Of a DNA stretch of 64,000 nucleotides, positions 45,094 to 58,300 are shown piece after piece (within the stretch, counting starts at the first letter, position 1; each line of letters begins with the position of its first letter). The notes beneath the pieces were generated by a model, which was not told the origin of the DNA, ran no database searches, and worked only from the letters and a program-made list of their open reading frames with translations. Source of the stretch: Actinoplanes sp. N902-109. GTDB lineage: Bacteria > Actinomycetota > Actinomycetes > Mycobacteriales > Micromonosporaceae. The stretch is from the NCBI RefSeq assembly GCF_000389965.1, contig NC_021191.1, positions 2,605,501 to 2,669,500 of the forward strand. The letters are read 5' to 3'. The position numbers and the translations under genes were made by a program.

Positions 45094-48000
45094 TCAGTCG
45101 AGGCTGCGACCCAGCTCTTTGTCGATGAAGTCGAAGATCTCGCCGGCGCTGGCACCGCTGATCCGGTCGGCGAAGTCGCTCTCCCCGGTGCCGGTGCCGG
45201 TGCGCTGGTCCAGCAGTGCCCGCAGGCGGGTGAGGATCTCCTTCTCCGCCTGCTCGTCGAGGGGAGCGGCCAGGCTCGCCTCGAGCCGTTCGAGATCGGC
45301 CAGTGCCCCCGGCCGGTCCGCCGGGGCGGCGCCCAGCTTCAGCTCGTCATGCAGATAGCGGGTGAGGGCGGCCGGCGTGGGGTGGTCGAACACCAGCGTC
45401 GCGCCCAGCTGCAGCCCGGTTGTGGCGGCCAGCCGGTTACGCAGTTCCACCGCGGTCAGCGAGTCGAAGCCCAGATCCTTGAACGCGCGTCCCGGCTCGA
45501 CGGCGCTGCCGCCGGTGAGGCCCAGCACCGTCGCGACGGTGCTGCTGACCGTCTCGCCCAGCGCGGCGATCCGGTCGTCCGGGGCCAGGCCCGCGAGCCG
45601 GTCCAGCAACGACCGGGTTCCGCTCCGGGCGGCGGTACGGCGGGCAGCCGGCCGGATCAGAGCGCGCAGCACCGGCGGCACCGGGCCGTCACCGAGCTGG
45701 GTGCGCAGGCCGGTCAGATCCAGCCGGGCGGGTGCCAGGCAGGGCTGCGCGGAGCCGAGCGCGACGTCGAACAGCGTCAGGGCCTCCGCCGTCGGCATCG
45801 GCGCCACGCCACCCCGGCTGATCCGGGCGAGATCCGCCGCGTCCAGGTGCTCGGTCATCGTGCTGGCCTGCTCCCACAGACCCCAGGCCAGCGCCGTGGC
45901 CGGCAGCCCGGCGCTGCGGCGGTGCTGGGCCAGCATGTCGAGGAACGTGTTCGCCGCGGTGTAGTTGCCCTGCCCGGCGTTGCCCAGCGTGCTGGCCAGC
46001 GAGGAGAACACGACGAAGGCCGCCAGGTCGAGGTCGCGGGTCAGCTCGTGCAGGTGCCACGCCGCGTCGAGCTTGGGCCGCAGCACCGCAGCCAGGCGCT
46101 CGCCGGTCAGCGCGCCCAGCACGCCGTCGTCGAGGAGGCCGGCCGCGTGCACCACGGCGGTGAGCGGATGCTCCGGCGGCACCGCGGCCAGCACCCCGGC
46201 GAGGGCGTCACGGTCAGCGGCATCGCAGGCGACCAGGTGCACCTGCGCACCGAGCCCGGTGAGCTCGGCGTGCAGCTCGCCGGCTCCTGCGGCGGCCGCA
46301 CCGCGCCGGCTCACCAGCGTGAGGTGCCGTACGCCGTACGCGGTGACCAGGTGCCGGGCGACGATGCGCCCGAGCGTCCCGGTGCCGGTGATCAGCACCG
46401 TGCCGGCCGGGTCCAGCGTGATCGGCTGGTCCTCCTCGCGGGCGGCGCGGGCCAGCCGGGGCGCCAGCAACCGGCCGTCGCGGACAGCCACCTGGGACTC
46501 GGGCAGGGCCAGCACGGCGGGCAGCAGCGCGGTGGCTGCCGGCCCGTCCAGATCGGCCAGCACGAACCGGCCGGGGTTCTCCGACTGTGCCGTGCGGATC
46601 AGCCCCCAGACCGGCGACTGACCCAGACCGGGCACCGTGTCGGCGGGTACCGCCCGGACGGCCCCGGTGGTCAGCACCACCAGCCGGGACTGCTCCAGCC
46701 GCGGTTCGGCCAGCCAGTCCTGGACCAGGGTGAGCATCCCGGCCGCGGTGGTGTGCGTCGTCCGTACGAAATCAGGGGTCTGCGGATTAGCCGACGGCCC
46801 GGCCGCCGCCAGCACGACGTCCGGTGCCGGCCGGCCGGCGTCGAGGTCCGCGAGCAACGCGGCAAGATCCGGGTACGCCGGGGCGTCGGTCCCAGCGACC
46901 TCGCCCAGCACGACCCAGCCAGGATCGGCCGGGGCGGCGACGGACGGCAGCGGCGTCCACTCGACGCCGAACAGCGACGGATGATGACCCTTCTGCGCGG
47001 CGGCGAGCTGAGCCTGGTCCACCGGCCGCACCGCCAGCGACGCGACCGTGACGACCGGGGCACCGCTGGGATCCCGCAGCTCCAGCGTGACGGCGCCGGA
47101 CCCGGGCCGTCGCAGCGTCCCGCGCAGACTCGTGGCGCCGGCGGCGTGCAAGCTGACCCCGGACCACGCGAACGGCAGGTCCACGGGAACGTCGGCGCCG
47201 GGGTCGACGGTCGCGCCCATCGCGTGCAGGGTGGCGTCCAGCAACGCGGGGTGGATGCCGAAGCCGGCCGGGTCGGCTCCCTCGGGAAGCTCCACCTCGA
47301 GGTGGAGATCCGGCCCGTCGGCCCAGACCGCCCGCAGGCCCTGGAACACCGGCCCGTACTGCAGCCCATGACCGGCCAGGCGATCGTAGAAGCCCGCCAG
47401 ATCCACCGGTTCGGCGCCGGTTGGCGGCCAGGGCGCGGCCGGCGTCGGCAGCGGTGCCGGCCCGTCGGCCGGGGCGAGGTTGCCCGTGGCGTGCCGGGTC
47501 CACTGTTGCTCACCGCCGGCGGCACCGGGTAGCAGCTGCTGGGCGTTGGCGCCGCTGGGTAGCGGCTGCTGGGCGTTCGCACCGCCGGTTGGCCTGGTCG
47601 TCGCCGGGGTGGGACTGCTGTGCACGGCGACGGCCCGGCGGCCCTCCGCATCGGGCCCGGCCACGGTGACCTGGATCCGCACCGGATGCTCACCGGAGAG
47701 CACAAGCGGCGCCTCGATGGTGAGGTCCGCCAGACCGGGGCAACCCACGGCGTCCGCGGCATGCAACGCCAGCTCCACGAACGCCGTGCCGGGAAGCAGC
47801 ACCGTGTCCAGGACGGCATGGTCGGCCAGCCACGTCTGCTGCCCCGGACGCAGCACACCGGTGAAGACGACGGTGTCCGTACCCGCGACCTCAACCGCGG
47901 CGCTGAGCAGGGGGTGACCCGCCACCGTCAGCCCGGCCGCGGCCACATCGGCGTCCGCCTCCCCGTCCTCCAGCCAGTAGCGCTGCCGTTGGAAGGCGTA

Positions 48001-51000
48001 GGTCGGCAGGTCGAGTCTGTTCTGGCTGTGGTGGTGCCAGTTGACGGTGATTCCTTGGGTGTGGCAGGTGGCGAGGTTGGTGAGGAATTGGGTGGTGTCG
48101 TGGTGTTCGCGGCGCAGTGTTCCGGTGGTCAGTGGGACGTGGTTGTCGTCGAGGGCGTTGGTGAGGACGGGGTGGGGTGAGCATTCGATGAAGGTGGTGT
48201 GCCCGTCGTGGAGGGCGTGTTGGACGGCTTGGTGGAACTGCACGGTGTTGCGCAGGTTGTCGTACCAGTACGTGGCGGTGAGCTGATCGCCGTCAATACG
48301 TGCACCGGTCAATGTTGAGTACATCAACGTTGACGTGTCGGCTGGTTCGATCGTGGCGAGTGCGTGGAGGAGCTGCTCTTTGATGGGTTCGACGTAGGGG
48401 GAGTGGCTGGCGTAGTCGACTTTGATGCGCCGGCCTTGGTAGCGCTCGGTGAGGGCGTCGATGGTGTCGGGTTCACCGGCCACGACGGTGCTGCCATCAC
48501 TGTTGACGACAGCGATGTATGTACCCGGTGGCAGTTCGATGGTGGTGGCGTTCAGGGGTAGGGAGGTCATGGCGCCTTGCCCGGCGAGTTGGGTGAGTAG
48601 TTGGGCGCGGCGGGTGACGATTTCGGCGCCTTGGTGGAGGGTGAGGGCTCCGGCGATGTGGGCGGCGGCGATTTCGCCTTGGGAGTGGCCGATGACGGCG
48701 TCGGGGTGGATGTTGTGGTGTTGCCAGAGTCGGGCGAGGCTGGTCTGCACCGCATACAGGGCGGGTTGGATGATCTCCACGCCGTCGAGGGGTTGACCGG
48801 TGGTCAATAGGTTGATCAGGTTCCAGCCGGTGAAGGGCTCCAGTGCAGCCGAGGCGTTGTGCAGGTGGTGGGCGAATACTGGTGAGGAGTGCAGGAGTTC
48901 GGTGGCCATGGCGGTGTATTGGCTGCCTTGGCCGGGGAACACGAACACGGTCTTGCCCGGCGTGCCGGCTGGACGATGTGGCAGCTCCGAGTCGCGCACC
49001 TCGCGGAGCTTGTCGCGGGCCTCGGTGGGCGTACGCGCGACCACCACGGCGCGCCAGGAGAGCTGAGCCCGCGTCTGCTCCAGCGCGGTGGCGACGGCGG
49101 CGAGATCGGCGTCGTTCCGCAGGTACGCCGCCAGCCGGTCGGCCTGGGCGCGCAGCGCCTCCTCCGTGTGCCCCGACAGCAGCAACGCCGCCGGCCGTTG
49201 GGTGATCTCCGGCCCGGTCGCCTCCGCCTCAGCCGTCGTGCCCGCCTCAGCCGACACGCCCGTCCCGGCCGTCGTGCCCGGTCCGGCCGTCGTGCCCGGT
49301 CCGGCCGTCGTGCCCGGTCCGGCCGTCGTGCCCGGTCCGGCCGTCGTGCCCGGTCCGGCCGTCGTGCCCGGTCCGGCCGTCGTGCCCGGTCCGGCCGTCG
49401 TGCCCGGTCCGGCCGTCGTGCCCGGTCCGGCCGTCGTGCCCGGTCCGGCCGTCGTGCCCGGTCCGGCCGTCGTGCCCGGTCCGGCCGTCGTGCCCGGTCC
49501 GGCCGTCGTGCCCGGTCCGGCCGTCGTGCCCGGTCCGGCCGTCGTGCCCGGTCCGGCCGTCGTGCCCGGTCCGGCCGTCGTGCCCGGCCCGGCCGTCGTG
49601 CCCGGTCCGGCCGTCGTGCCCGGTCCGGCTGCCGTGCCCTGCTCGGCTACTGTGCCCGGCTCGGATGCTGTGCCCTGCTCCGTCACCATGTCCGGTCCGG
49701 CGGTCGGAGCTTCTTCGATGATGACGTGGGCGTTCGTACCGCTGATGCCGAACGACGACACGCCCGCGCGGCGCAGCCGGTTCCCGGTGCGTTGCCAGGG
49801 CTGTTGCTCGGTGAGCAGACGCACGTGGCCGGCGTCCCAGTCGACGTGCGGCGACGGTTCGTCGGCGTGCAGGGTGCGGGGCAGGGCTTCGTGGCGCAGC
49901 GCCTCGACCATCTTGATGACGCCCCCGACACCGGCGGCGGCGACGGAGTGGCCGATGTTCGACTTGAGGGAGCCGAGCCAGAGCGGGTCGGTGCGCTGTT
50001 GGCCGTACACGTTGATCAATGCTTGGGCCTCGATCGGGTCGCCAAGCGTCGTGCCGGTGCCGTGGGCTTCGACGGCATCGACATCGGCCGGGGAAAGTCC
50101 GGCGTTGGCCAGTGCCTGGCGGATGACACGCTCTTGCGAGGGGCCGTTGGGTGCGGTGAGGCCGTTGGAGGCGCCGTCCTGGTTGATCGCTGATCCGCGG
50201 ATGACCGCGAGCACGGGGTGGCCGTTGCGTTCGGCGTCGGAGAGGCGTTCCAGCAACAGCAGACCCGCGCCCTCACCCCAGCCGGCTCCGTCCGCGCCGC
50301 CGCCGAACGCCTTGCTCCGGCCGTCGGGGGACAGCACCCGCTGCCGGCTGAACTCCACGAACGAGCCGGGGGTCGCCATCACGGTCACACCACCGGCCAG
50401 CGCCATCGTGCACTCGCCGGTGCGCAGGGCCTGTGCGGCCAGGTGCATGGCGACCAGCGACGAGGAGCAGGCGGTGTCCACCGTGACCGCGGGGCCTTCA
50501 AGCCCGAACGTGTACGCCACGCGCCCGGAGGCGACACTCGTGGTCGTACCGGTCGACAGATAGCCCTCCAGAGCCTCCGGGACTTGCCGCAGCCGGGACC
50601 CGTAGTCCTGGTTGATGACGCCGGTGAACACCCCGACGGCCTGCCCGCGCACCGCATCCGGCGCGATGCCCGCCTGCTCGAAGGCCTCCCAGGCGGTCTC
50701 CAGGAGGAGCCGTTGCTGCGGGTCGGTGGCCAGGGCCTCGCGCGGGTTCATCCCGAACAACGCCGGGTCGAACTGGTCGGCGTCGTGCAGGAAGCCGCCG
50801 GAGCGGGTGTAGCAGGTGCCGGGCGTGGCCGGGTCCGGGTCGTAGAGCGCGGCCAGGTCCCAGCCGCGGTTCACCGGGAAGTCGGAGATGGCGTCGGTGC
50901 CGGTGGCCACGAGCCGCCACAGCTCCTCGGCGTTGCGTACGCCGCCGGGGTAGCGGCAACTCATCGCGACGATGGCGATCGGCTCGTCGGACGTGCCGCG

Positions 51001-54000
51001 GCGCCCGCCGGGGAGCTTGCTGTCCGTGCCGAGGATGCGCGCGCCGAGGTAGGCCGCCACAGCCTCCGGTGTCGGGTGGTCGAAGACCAGCGTGGCGGGC
51101 AGCCGCAGCCCGGTCCGGGCGTTGAGCCGGTTGCGCAGCTCCACCGCGGTCATCGAGTCGAAGCCGAGATCCTTGAACGCCCGGGACCGGTCCAGGACGG
51201 TCCCGTCGGCATGACCCAGCACCGCGGCGACCGTCTCGGCAACGAGCGTGCCGAGCACCTGCGCCCGTTCCGGTTCGGCGAGCGTCAGCAGGTGCTCGCC
51301 CAGGGCGCCGGCGCCACCGGCGGCGGTCTCGCGGCGGATCGGCGTACGGCGGCCGGGCCGTCCGATGTGGATGGTGTCGCCGCGCAGCGCCAGCAGGTCG
51401 GCGCCGACGGCGAGCGCCGCCGCGAGGTCGGCCGGGGTGGCCGCGGTGTCGAGGTGCAGCAGCACGAAGCGGCCGGGCCGGTCGGCCTGCGCCGCGCGGA
51501 CCCGGGCCCACACCGCGTACTCGTCCGGCTCCGCGTCCTGGTCGGCGGCGGGGCCGGTCACGAGTACCAGCCGGCGCTGCTCCGCGCCGGGCTCGGCGTC
51601 CGGCCACTCGCCGAGCAACCGTTCCGCTGCTGCCACGTCGGGACAAGCGGTCAGCACGTACGGCGCACCGCCCTCCTCCGGCCCCGGCAGCTCCCCGATG
51701 ACCACGCCGTCCGGGGCACCGAGCAGCGCAAGGGCGGGATGCGGCACGGCCGGTACGGCAACCGGTGACCAGTGCAGATCGGTGGCCGGATCATCGGTGC
51801 GGGCCAGGGCGGCCAGCGCCTCGCGGGACACCGGTTCGCTGTGTACGGCGTCCGCGGTGAGCACCGGCGCGCCGGACAGGTCGGTGGCCAGCAGTGCCAC
51901 CGCACCGCTGCCGTCGGCGCTCAGCCGCACCCGCAGCGCGGCCGCCCCGACCGCATGCAACGCGACACCGGTGAAGGCCACCGGCAGCACCGGACCGGCC
52001 GGCCCGTCGGCGAGCAGGAGCAGCGGACGCAGCGCGGCGTCGAGCAGCGCCGGGTGCAGCAGATGCCGCCCTGCCTCGGCGGCGGCCTCGGTGGCCAGGC
52101 TGATCTCGGCGTAGACGCTGTCGTCCGTACGCCACAGCCGGTCGATGCCGGCCACGGCCGCGTCGTCCCGGATCCCGGCCCGCTCGCACAGCTCCTCCAG
52201 GTCGGCGGTCGGCACGGTGCGGGCTGCGGGTGGCCAGGTGACGAGGTCGGTGCTTGCCGCCGGGACGGCGGGCACCAGCGATCCGCTCGCGTGGATCTGC
52301 CACCCGGCGCCCGTCTCCTGCGGCCGCGCGTGGATGGACAGTTCCCGCCGGCCGTCCTGCTGCGCGGCGGCGACGCGCACCTGCAGCTGGATCGGGCGGT
52401 CATCGGTCACCACCAGCGGCGTGTGCAGAGTCAGCGACTCCAGCGTGCCGCAACCGGCTTCGTCGCCCGCCCGCACCGCCAGGTCGACGAGCACGGCCTC
52501 ACGGACCACCGGTGTGCCCTCGACGGTGCGCCCTGCCTGCCACGGGCCGGCCACCGGGTCCAGCCGGCCGGTCAGCAGCAGCTCGCCGGTGCCCGCGACG
52601 GTCACCGTCGCGCCGAGCAGCGGATGGTCCGCGGCGTCCAGACCGAGCCCGGCAGCGTCGGCCGTCCCCGAGGACGGGCGCAACCAGAACCGGCCACCCT
52701 GGAACGGGTACGTCGGCAGCTCGACCCGGCGGCCCCCGGCCAGCAACGGTGCCCAGTCGACCGGTACGCCGTACTCGTCGAGGTCCTTGAGGGCCTCGGT
52801 GACCGACATCGGCTCGGCACGGTCCTTGCGCAGCGCGGGCACCAGCCGTACGGGCGTATCGGCCAGGCACTCGTCGGCCAGCGGGATGAGCACCGGGGCC
52901 GGCCCGACCTCCAGCATTGCGCCGACCCCCCGATCGGCCAGCTCGCGCATGCCGTCGAGGAAGCGCACGGTTCCCCGTACGTGTGCCGCCCAGTAGTCCG
53001 CGGAGCCGATCTCGGCGGCGGTGAGCGGCTTGCCGGTGCGGTTGGAGATGACCGGGATCTGCGGTTCGCGGGCGGTCAGCCCGTCCGCCGCCCGGCGGAA
53101 CTCGTCGAGCATGGCGTCCATGTGCGGGGAGTGGAAGGCGTGACTGACCCGCAGCCGGTGCGTCTTGCGGCCACGGCCACGCCAGTCCTCGGCGACCGCG
53201 GCCACGGTGTCCGCATCACCGGACACCACGGTGGACTCGGGTCCGTTGACCGCGGCGATGTCCACCCGGCCCGCGACCGCCGCCAGCGACGCCCGGACCG
53301 ATGGCTCGTCGGCCTGGACGGCCACCATGGCACCGCCGTCGGGCAACGCTTCCATGAGCCGGGCCCGCGCCGCCACCAGGGTGCACGCATCGGCCAGCGG
53401 CAGCGCACCGCTGACATGCGCGGCCACCAGCTCGCCGATCGAGTGCCCGAGCAGCGCCGAGGGGCGCAGGCCGAAGCTTTCGAACAGCCGGAACAGCGCT
53501 GTCTCGAAGACGAACAGGGCCGGTTGGGTGAATCCGGTCCGGTCGACGTCGGCGCCGGCGCCGAACATGGCATCGAGCACGGGCACGTCGAAGTGCGCCG
53601 CGGCGGCATCGGCGGCGCTGCGGAAGACCTCGAACGCTTCGTACAGCTCGCGGCCCATGCCCGGGCGCTGGCTGCCCTGACCGGAGAACAGGAGGGCCAG
53701 CGGGACGTCCGTGGCGGGCCCGGTGGCGCCGGCACCGGCACCGGCCAGCCCGGCCAGCAACTCGGCACGGGAGCCGCCCAGGACCACCGAACGGTGCTCG
53801 AAGCGCGCGCGGGTGGTGAGCAGGCTGTGCCCCACATCGACCGGGTCCAGGCCGGGATGGCGCTCGAGATGCCGGTGCAGCCGCCCGGCGAGGGCCGTCA
53901 GGGCCGCCCCGGTGCGCGCCGACAGCACCCACGGGACGACCGGCGGGCGCGGCCCGGTCGCCGGCTGCGGGGCCGGCTCGACCGGCTGCGGCGCCTCCTC

Positions 54001-55365
54001 GACGATGACGTGGGCGTTCGTGCCACTGATGCCGAAGGACGACACCGCGGCCCGGCGGGTGCGGTCCGCGGCCCAGCGCACCGGCTCGGTGAGCAGCCGC
54101 ACCGCGCCGCCCGACCAGTCCACCTGGGCTGTGGGCTGATCCACGTGCAGCGTGCGGGGCAGCAACCCGTGGCGCATCGCCAGGATCATCTTCAGCACCC
54201 CGGCGACCCCCGCGGCGGCCTGGGTGTGCCCGATGTTGCTCTTGATGGAGCCCAGCCACAGCGGTCGTTCGGCGCTGTGCTGCCGTCCGTACGCCGCGAT
54301 CACCGCCTGTGCCTCGATCGGGTCGCCGAGCGTGGTGCCGGTGCCGTGGGCCTCCACCGCGTCGATGTCCGCGGCGCTCAGCCCGGCATCGGCCAGCGCC
54401 GCACGGATGACCCGCTCCTGCGCGGGCCCGTTCGGCGCGGTCAGCCCGTTGCTGGCACCGTCCTGGTTGACGGCGGTGCCCCGCAGCACGGCCAGCACGG
54501 TGTGCCCGTTGCGCTGGGCGTCGGAGAGCCGTTCCAGCACCAGCAGGCCGGTGCCCTCGGCGAAGCCGGTGCCGTCGGCCGCGTCGGCGAACGAGCGGCA
54601 GCGCCCGTCCGGCGACAACCCGCGCTGCCGGCTGAACTCGACGAACAACCCCGGTGTGCCCATGACCGTCGCGCCGCCGGCCAGCGCCAGACCGCACTCG
54701 CGGCGGCGCAGCGCCTGCACGGCCAGGTGCATGGCGACCAGCGACGACGAGCAGGCGGTGTCCACCGTGACCGCCGGGCCCTCCAGCCCGAAGGTGTAGG
54801 AGAGCCGCCCCGAGGCCACGCTGGTGGTGTTGCCGGTGAGCAGGTATCCCTCAAGCTCCGCCGGTGAACCGGTCCCCGGGGCGTAGCCCTGCGAGATCAC
54901 CCCCACGAAGACCCCGGTGTCGCTGCCGCGCAACGTGCCCGGTTCCAGACCGGCCTGCTCGAACGCCTCCCACGCGGTCTCCAGCAGCACCCGCTGCTGG
55001 GGGTCGGTCGCGGTGGCCTCCCGGGGGCTCAGGCCGAAGAAGTCCGCGTCGAAACGGTCGGCGTCGTGCAGGAAACCACCCTCGCGTACGTACGAGGTGC
55101 CGGTCCGCTCCGGATCCGGGTCGTACAGCGCCTCGAGATCCCAGCCGCGGTTGTCCGGGAACCCGGTGATGCCGTCGCGGTCCTGCTCCAGCAGCTCCCA
55201 CAGCTCGTCCGGGGAGGTCACCCCGCCCGGCAGCCGGCAGCTCATCCCGACGACGGCGATCGGTTCGTGGGCGCCCTCCTCGACCTCCTGCAGCCGGCTG
55301 CGTACCTGCCGCAGATCGGCCGTCGCCCGCTTGAGATAGTCGCGCAGCCGGTCCTCGTTCGACAT
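45094..55365 (-). CDS. Type I PKS, two modules: KS-AT-DH(degenerate)-ACP and KS-AT-DH-KR-ACP
   Basis: A 3423-residue bimodular PKS with N-terminal docking coil ([20 protein letters not shown]). First module: KS (about 33-457), AT with GHSIG and HAFH (malonyl), a DH-like region (about 900-1190) that has lost the HxxxGxxxxP motif (it reads [13 protein letters not shown]), only the structural half of a KR (about 1192-1340), then ACP ([14 protein letters not shown]); it should be non-reducing. Second module: KS (about 1461-1884), a GTTAGP-repeat linker, AT with GHSQGE and YASH (methylmalonyl), DH ([12 protein letters not shown] and LLDATLH), KR with [13 protein letters not shown] (B-type) and intact Ser-Tyr-Asn, ACP ([14 protein letters not shown]), and a C-terminal docking domain. 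ATG 55365 has GAGAGGA upstream; GTG 55389 is the alternative. Confidence 0.95.
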   Translation of the reverse strand: MSNEDRLRDYLKRATADLRQVRSRLQEVEEGAHEPIAVVGMSCRLPGGVTSPDELWELLEQDRDGITGFPDNRGWDLEALYDPDPERTGTSYVREGGFLHDADRFDADFFGLSPREATATDPQQRVLLETAWEAFEQAGLEPGTLRGSDTGVFVGVISQGYAPGTGSPAELEGYLLTGNTTSVASGRLSYTFGLEGPAVTVDTACSSSLVAMHLAVQALRRRECGLALAGGATVMGTPGLFVEFSRQRGLSPDGRCRSFADAADGTGFAEGTGLLVLERLSDAQRNGHTVLAVLRGTAVNQDGASNGLTAPNGPAQERVIRAALADAGLSAADIDAVEAHGTGTTLGDPIEAQAVIAAYGRQHSAERPLWLGSIKSNIGHTQAAAGVAGVLKMILAMRHGLLPRTLHVDQPTAQVDWSGGAVRLLTEPVRWAADRTRRAAVSSFGISGTNAHVIVEEAPQPVEPAPQPATGPRPPVVPWVLSARTGAALTALAGRLHRHLERHPGLDPVDVGHSLLTTRARFEHRSVVLGGSRAELLAGLAGAGAGATGPATDVPLALLFSGQGSQRPGMGRELYEAFEVFRSAADAAAAHFDVPVLDAMFGAGADVDRTGFTQPALFVFETALFRLFESFGLRPSALLGHSIGELVAAHVSGALPLADACTLVAARARLMEALPDGGAMVAVQADEPSVRASLAAVAGRVDIAAVNGPESTVVSGDADTVAAVAEDWRGRGRKTHRLRVSHAFHSPHMDAMLDEFRRAADGLTAREPQIPVISNRTGKPLTAAEIGSADYWAAHVRGTVRFLDGMRELADRGVGAMLEVGPAPVLIPLADECLADTPVRLVPALRKDRAEPMSVTEALKDLDEYGVPVDWAPLLAGGRRVELPTYPFQGGRFWLRPSSGTADAAGLGLDAADHPLLGATVTVAGTGELLLTGRLDPVAGPWQAGRTVEGTPVVREAVLVDLAVRAGDEAGCGTLESLTLHTPLVVTDDRPIQLQVRVAAAQQDGRRELSIHARPQETGAGWQIHASGSLVPAVPAASTDLVTWPPAARTVPTADLEELCERAGIRDDAAVAGIDRLWRTDDSVYAEISLATEAAAEAGRHLLHPALLDAALRPLLLLADGPAGPVLPVAFTGVALHAVGAAALRVRLSADGSGAVALLATDLSGAPVLTADAVHSEPVSREALAALARTDDPATDLHWSPVAVPAVPHPALALLGAPDGVVIGELPGPEEGGAPYVLTACPDVAAAERLLGEWPDAEPGAEQRRLVLVTGPAADQDAEPDEYAVWARVRAAQADRPGRFVLLHLDTAATPADLAAALAVGADLLALRGDTIHIGRPGRRTPIRRETAAGGAGALGEHLLTLAEPERAQVLGTLVAETVAAVLGHADGTVLDRSRAFKDLGFDSMTAVELRNRLNARTGLRLPATLVFDHPTPEAVAAYLGARILGTDSKLPGGRRGTSDEPIAIVAMSCRYPGGVRNAEELWRLVATGTDAISDFPVNRGWDLAALYDPDPATPGTCYTRSGGFLHDADQFDPALFGMNPREALATDPQQRLLLETAWEAFEQAGIAPDAVRGQAVGVFTGVINQDYGSRLRQVPEALEGYLSTGTTTSVASGRVAYTFGLEGPAVTVDTACSSSLVAMHLAAQALRTGECTMALAGGVTVMATPGSFVEFSRQRVLSPDGRSKAFGGGADGAGWGEGAGLLLLERLSDAERNGHPVLAVIRGSAINQDGASNGLTAPNGPSQERVIRQALANAGLSPADVDAVEAHGTGTTLGDPIEAQALINVYGQQRTDPLWLGSLKSNIGHSVAAAGVGGVIKMVEALRHEALPRTLHADEPSPHVDWDAGHVRLLTEQQPWQRTGNRLRRAGVSSFGISGTNAHVIIEEAPTAGPDMVTEQGTASEPGTVAEQGTAAGPGTTAGPGTTAGPGTTAGPGTTAGPGTTAGPGTTAGPGTTAGPGTTAGPGTTAGPGTTAGPGTTAGPGTTAGPGTTAGPGTTAGPGTTAGPGTTAGPGTTAGPGTTAGPGTTAGPGTTAGTGVSAEAGTTAEAEATGPEITQRPAALLLSGHTEEALRAQADRLAAYLRNDADLAAVATALEQTRAQLSWRAVVVARTPTEARDKLREVRDSELPHRPAGTPGKTVFVFPGQGSQYTAMATELLHSSPVFAHHLHNASAALEPFTGWNLINLLTTGQPLDGVEIIQPALYAVQTSLARLWQHHNIHPDAVIGHSQGEIAAAHIAGALTLHQGAEIVTRRAQLLTQLAGQGAMTSLPLNATTIELPPGTYIAVVNSDGSTVVAGEPDTIDALTERYQGRRIKVDYASHSPYVEPIKEQLLHALATIEPADTSTLMYSTLTGARIDGDQLTATYWYDNLRNTVQFHQAVQHALHDGHTTFIECSPHPVLTNALDDNHVPLTTGTLRREHHDTTQFLTNLATCHTQGITVNWHHHSQNRLDLPTYAFQRQRYWLEDGEADADVAAAGLTVAGHPLLSAAVEVAGTDTVVFTGVLRPGQQTWLADHAVLDTVLLPGTAFVELALHAADAVGCPGLADLTIEAPLVLSGEHPVRIQVTVAGPDAEGRRAVAVHSSPTPATTRPTGGANAQQPLPSGANAQQLLPGAAGGEQQWTRHATGNLAPADGPAPLPTPAAPWPPTGAEPVDLAGFYDRLAGHGLQYGPVFQGLRAVWADGPDLHLEVELPEGADPAGFGIHPALLDATLHAMGATVDPGADVPVDLPFAWSGVSLHAAGATSLRGTLRRPGSGAVTLELRDPSGAPVVTVASLAVRPVDQAQLAAAQKGHHPSLFGVEWTPLPSVAAPADPGWVVLGEVAGTDAPAYPDLAALLADLDAGRPAPDVVLAAAGPSANPQTPDFVRTTHTTAAGMLTLVQDWLAEPRLEQSRLVVLTTGAVRAVPADTVPGLGQSPVWGLIRTAQSENPGRFVLADLDGPAATALLPAVLALPESQVAVRDGRLLAPRLARAAREEDQPITLDPAGTVLITGTGTLGRIVARHLVTAYGVRHLTLVSRRGAAAAGAGELHAELTGLGAQVHLVACDAADRDALAGVLAAVPPEHPLTAVVHAAGLLDDGVLGALTGERLAAVLRPKLDAAWHLHELTRDLDLAAFVVFSSLASTLGNAGQGNYTAANTFLDMLAQHRRSAGLPATALAWGLWEQASTMTEHLDAADLARISRGGVAPMPTAEALTLFDVALGSAQPCLAPARLDLTGLRTQLGDGPVPPVLRALIRPAARRTAARSGTRSLLDRLAGLAPDDRIAALGETVSSTVATVLGLTGGSAVEPGRAFKDLGFDSLTAVELRNRLAATTGLQLGATLVFDHPTPAALTRYLHDELKLGAAPADRPGALADLERLEASLAAPLDEQAEKEILTRLRALLDQRTGTGTGESDFADRISGASAGEIFDFIDKELGRSLD
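47527..47586. repeat. Two 30-bp repeats in a DH loop
   Basis: Two near-identical 30-bp units (47527-47556 and 47557-47586) encode the doubled peptide GANAQQ(P/L)LP in a loop of the second-module DH of the bimodular PKS. They are in frame and look like a recent tandem duplication. Confidence 0.8.
47975..48957 (-). repeat. Duplicated AT-domain segment, copy 1
   Basis: About 983 bp encoding the methylmalonyl-type AT of the bimodular PKS. It matches 59130-60112 without a gap (constant offset 11155). I count 12 differences in about 328 residues, and very few base changes in the stretches compared by eye. The coding strand favours CAA/GAA and C-ending codons, unlike neighbouring domains that use CAG/GAG. 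Confidence 0.9.
49271..49630. repeat. Coding minisatellite, 20 x 18 bp
   Basis: Twenty tandem copies of an 18-bp unit (GTCGTGCCCGGTCCGGCC on the + strand), with a single T-to-C change in one unit and a change at the last base. On the coding strand it gives (GTTAGP)n, a flexible Gly/Thr/Ala/Pro linker between KS and AT of the second module. Degenerate flanking units (AEQGTA, SAEAGTT) show the ends of the array. Confidence 0.95.
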
Positions 55366-55390
55366 CGGATTCCTCTCGCTGTTCGGCACG

Positions 55391-58300
55391 TCAGGCCAGT
55401 CCGAGCTCGCTGTCGAGCGCCTCGAACAGCTCCTCGTCGGTGGCGGTGTCCAGGTCGGCGCCGGCCGCGGCCGGGGGTTCCAGGCGGTGCAGCAGGGCGG
55501 TCAGCCGCCGGGCGAGCGTGGCCCGCGTCCCGTCGTCCGGTTCGCCCGAGCCGGACAGCGTGGCCTCCAGGCGGTCCAGGTCGGCCAGGGCGAGCCGGCC
55601 CGGCTGCGCGTCCGCCCCGACCAGGTCGTCCAGGTACGCGACCAGCGCCGCCGGGGTGGGATGGTCGAACACCAGCGTGGCGGGCAGGGTCTCGCCGATC
55701 GCCGTGGCCAGGCGGTTGCGCAGCTCCACCGCGGTCAGCGAGTCGAAGCCCAGCTCCTTGAACGCGCGGTCCTCGGCGAGCGTGGCCGCCGCGTGCCCCA
55801 GCACCGCCGTCACGTGCGAGCGGACGAGGCCGAGCAGCGTGGCGCGGCGATCGGCGGCCGGCATCGCGGCGAGCCGGTCCCGCCACGTCTGCGGGTCCTG
55901 GGCCACGGCCGTGCCGGCCCGGCGGCGTACCGGCCGTACCAGGGACCGCAGCAGCGGGGGAACCGGGCCGGTGAGCCGGCTGAGGTCGGTGCGCACCGCC
56001 ACCGCGGTGGGCGCCGGTGCCGCGAGGGCGGCGTCGAACAGGGCGAGACCCTCGGCGTCCGCCAGCGGGATGGTCCCGGTACGGCGCAGACGCTCCCGGT
56101 CGCCCTCGTCGAGATGCCCGGTCATCCCGCCGCTGCGCTGCCACAACCCCCAGGCGATCGACGTGCCCGGCCGCCCGGCTGCCCGGCGCTGCCCGGCGAG
56201 CATGTCGAGGAAGACGTTCGCCGCGGCGTAGTTGCCCTGTCCCGCGTTACCGAACGTGCCGGCCGCCGAGGAGAACAGCACGAACGCTGCCAGATCGGCG
56301 TCGGCGGTCAGCTCGTGCAGCTGCCACGCGGCGTCCACCTTGGGCCGCAGCACCGCGGTGAGCTGATCGGCGGTCAGCCGGTCGAGGGTCGCGTCGGCGA
56401 GCACCCCCGCGCTGTGCACCACGGCGGTCAGCGGGTGCGCGGCGGGCACCGAGGCCAGCAGCTCGGCCAGTTGTTCGCGGTCGGCGGTGTCACAGGCGAC
56501 CAGCCGGACGTCGGCGCCCTGCGCGGCCAGGTCGGCGCACAACCTCGTCGCGGTCTCGCTGTCCGGTCCGCTGCGGCTGGTCAGCAGCAGGTTCCGTACG
56601 CCGTGAGCGGCAACGAGATGCTGTGCCACCAGGGATCCCAGCGCCCCGGTCGCCCCGGTGACCAGCACCGTACCGTCCGGGTCGAGCGGCGCGGGCAGGG
56701 TGAGCACCACCTTGCCGACGTGCGCGGCCTGGCTCAGGTGCCGGATGGCCTGCGGTGCCCGCCGGATGTCCCACGCCGTCACCGGCACGGCCCGCAGATC
56801 CCCGGCGTCGAAACGGTCCCGCAGCTCGTCGAGCATCTCGCTGATCCGCTCGGGCCCGGCATCCAGCAGGTCGTACGCGCGGTAGCGCAGCGCGGGATAA
56901 TCCCGCGGGTCCCGGATGTCGGTCTTGCCCATCTCGAGGAACCGCCCACCCGGCGCCACCAGGTCCAGCGTGGCGTCGGCGAACTCGCGGGCCAGCGAGT
57001 TGAGCACGATGTCGATCCCGCCCGCGACCCGGAACCGCTCCGCGAACTCCAGCGTGCGCGACGAGGCGATGTGCGCGTCGTCCAGGCCCTGCCCGCGCAG
57101 CACCGGCCACTTCGCCGGGCTCGCGGTGCCGTAGACCTCCAGCCCGAGATGCCGCGCGATCTGAACGGCGGCCATGCCCACGCCACCGGTGGCGGCGTGG
57201 ATCAGCAACGACTCGCCCGGCCGGGCGGCGGCCAGGTCCACCAGCCCGTACCAGGCCGTCATGAACACCACCGGGATCGCCGCGGCCTGGGCGAACGTCC
57301 AGCCCTTCGGCATCCGGGTGAGCATCCGCTCATCGGTCACCGACACCGGGCCGATGCCACCGGAGAGCAGACCCATCACCCGGTCGCCGGGCTGCACCCG
57401 GGTGACGCCGGGGGCCACCTCCAGCACCACCCCGGCGGCCTCGCCACCGGTGGGCCGGTCGTCCTCGGGCACCATGCCCAGCGCCAGCAGCACATCCCGG
57501 AAGTTGAGCCCGGCCGCCCGCACGGCAATCCGCACCTGCCCCGGCCCCAGCGGCGCCACGTTGCCGGGAGCAGGCACGAGAGCCAGCCCGAGAGCGCCAC
57601 CGGACAACGACAACTGCCAAGGCTCCGCCGGTACGGTCAGCGCGCTGGCGTCGTCGGCGTGCTGCAGCCGGGCCGCATAGGCGGTTCCGGCCCGGACGGC
57701 TACCTGCGGTTCATCGCCGGCCAGGACGGCTTCGAGCAGGCCGGCACTGTCCGGGTGGGCATCGACGTCGACGAGCACGATGCGGTCCGGGTTCTCGGTC
57801 TGCGCCGACCGCAACAACCCCCACAACGGCGCGTGCGGCAGATCCGGGACGTGGTCACCGGGCAGCGCTGCGATGGCACCGTGCAGCACCACGGCCAGGC
57901 GGCGGCCGGTGGTGGCGGGGTCGGCCAGCCAGGCCCGCACCCGATCCAGCATGGCCGTCACCGCCGCGTGCGCCAGAGCCGGCACGGTCGCGTCGGCGTC
58001 GGCGTCGGCGTTGGCGTCGGCCACAACGGGCGGGACATCGAAGGTGTCGGTGGCAACGCCGGATCCCCTGGCCGGCTCGACGGGAACCCAGACAACCTCG
58101 AACAGCTCCTGCGGCCGTTGCGCTGCCGCCGCAGCTCCGGCATCGACCGCCCGTACGGCCAGCTCCCGTACGGTCAGGATCGGCGCACCGGCGGGATCCG
58201 TGGCGTCGATGGCCACGGTGTCCGGTCCGGTGGCTGTCATCCGTACCCGTGCGGTCGTCGCCGCCGCGGCGTGCAGCGTCACCCCGGCCCAGGAGAACGG

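Noticed and set aside
49271..49630. Possible CRISPR array
   Set aside because: The 18-bp units are contiguous with no spacers, are in frame within a PKS gene and code for a linker peptide.
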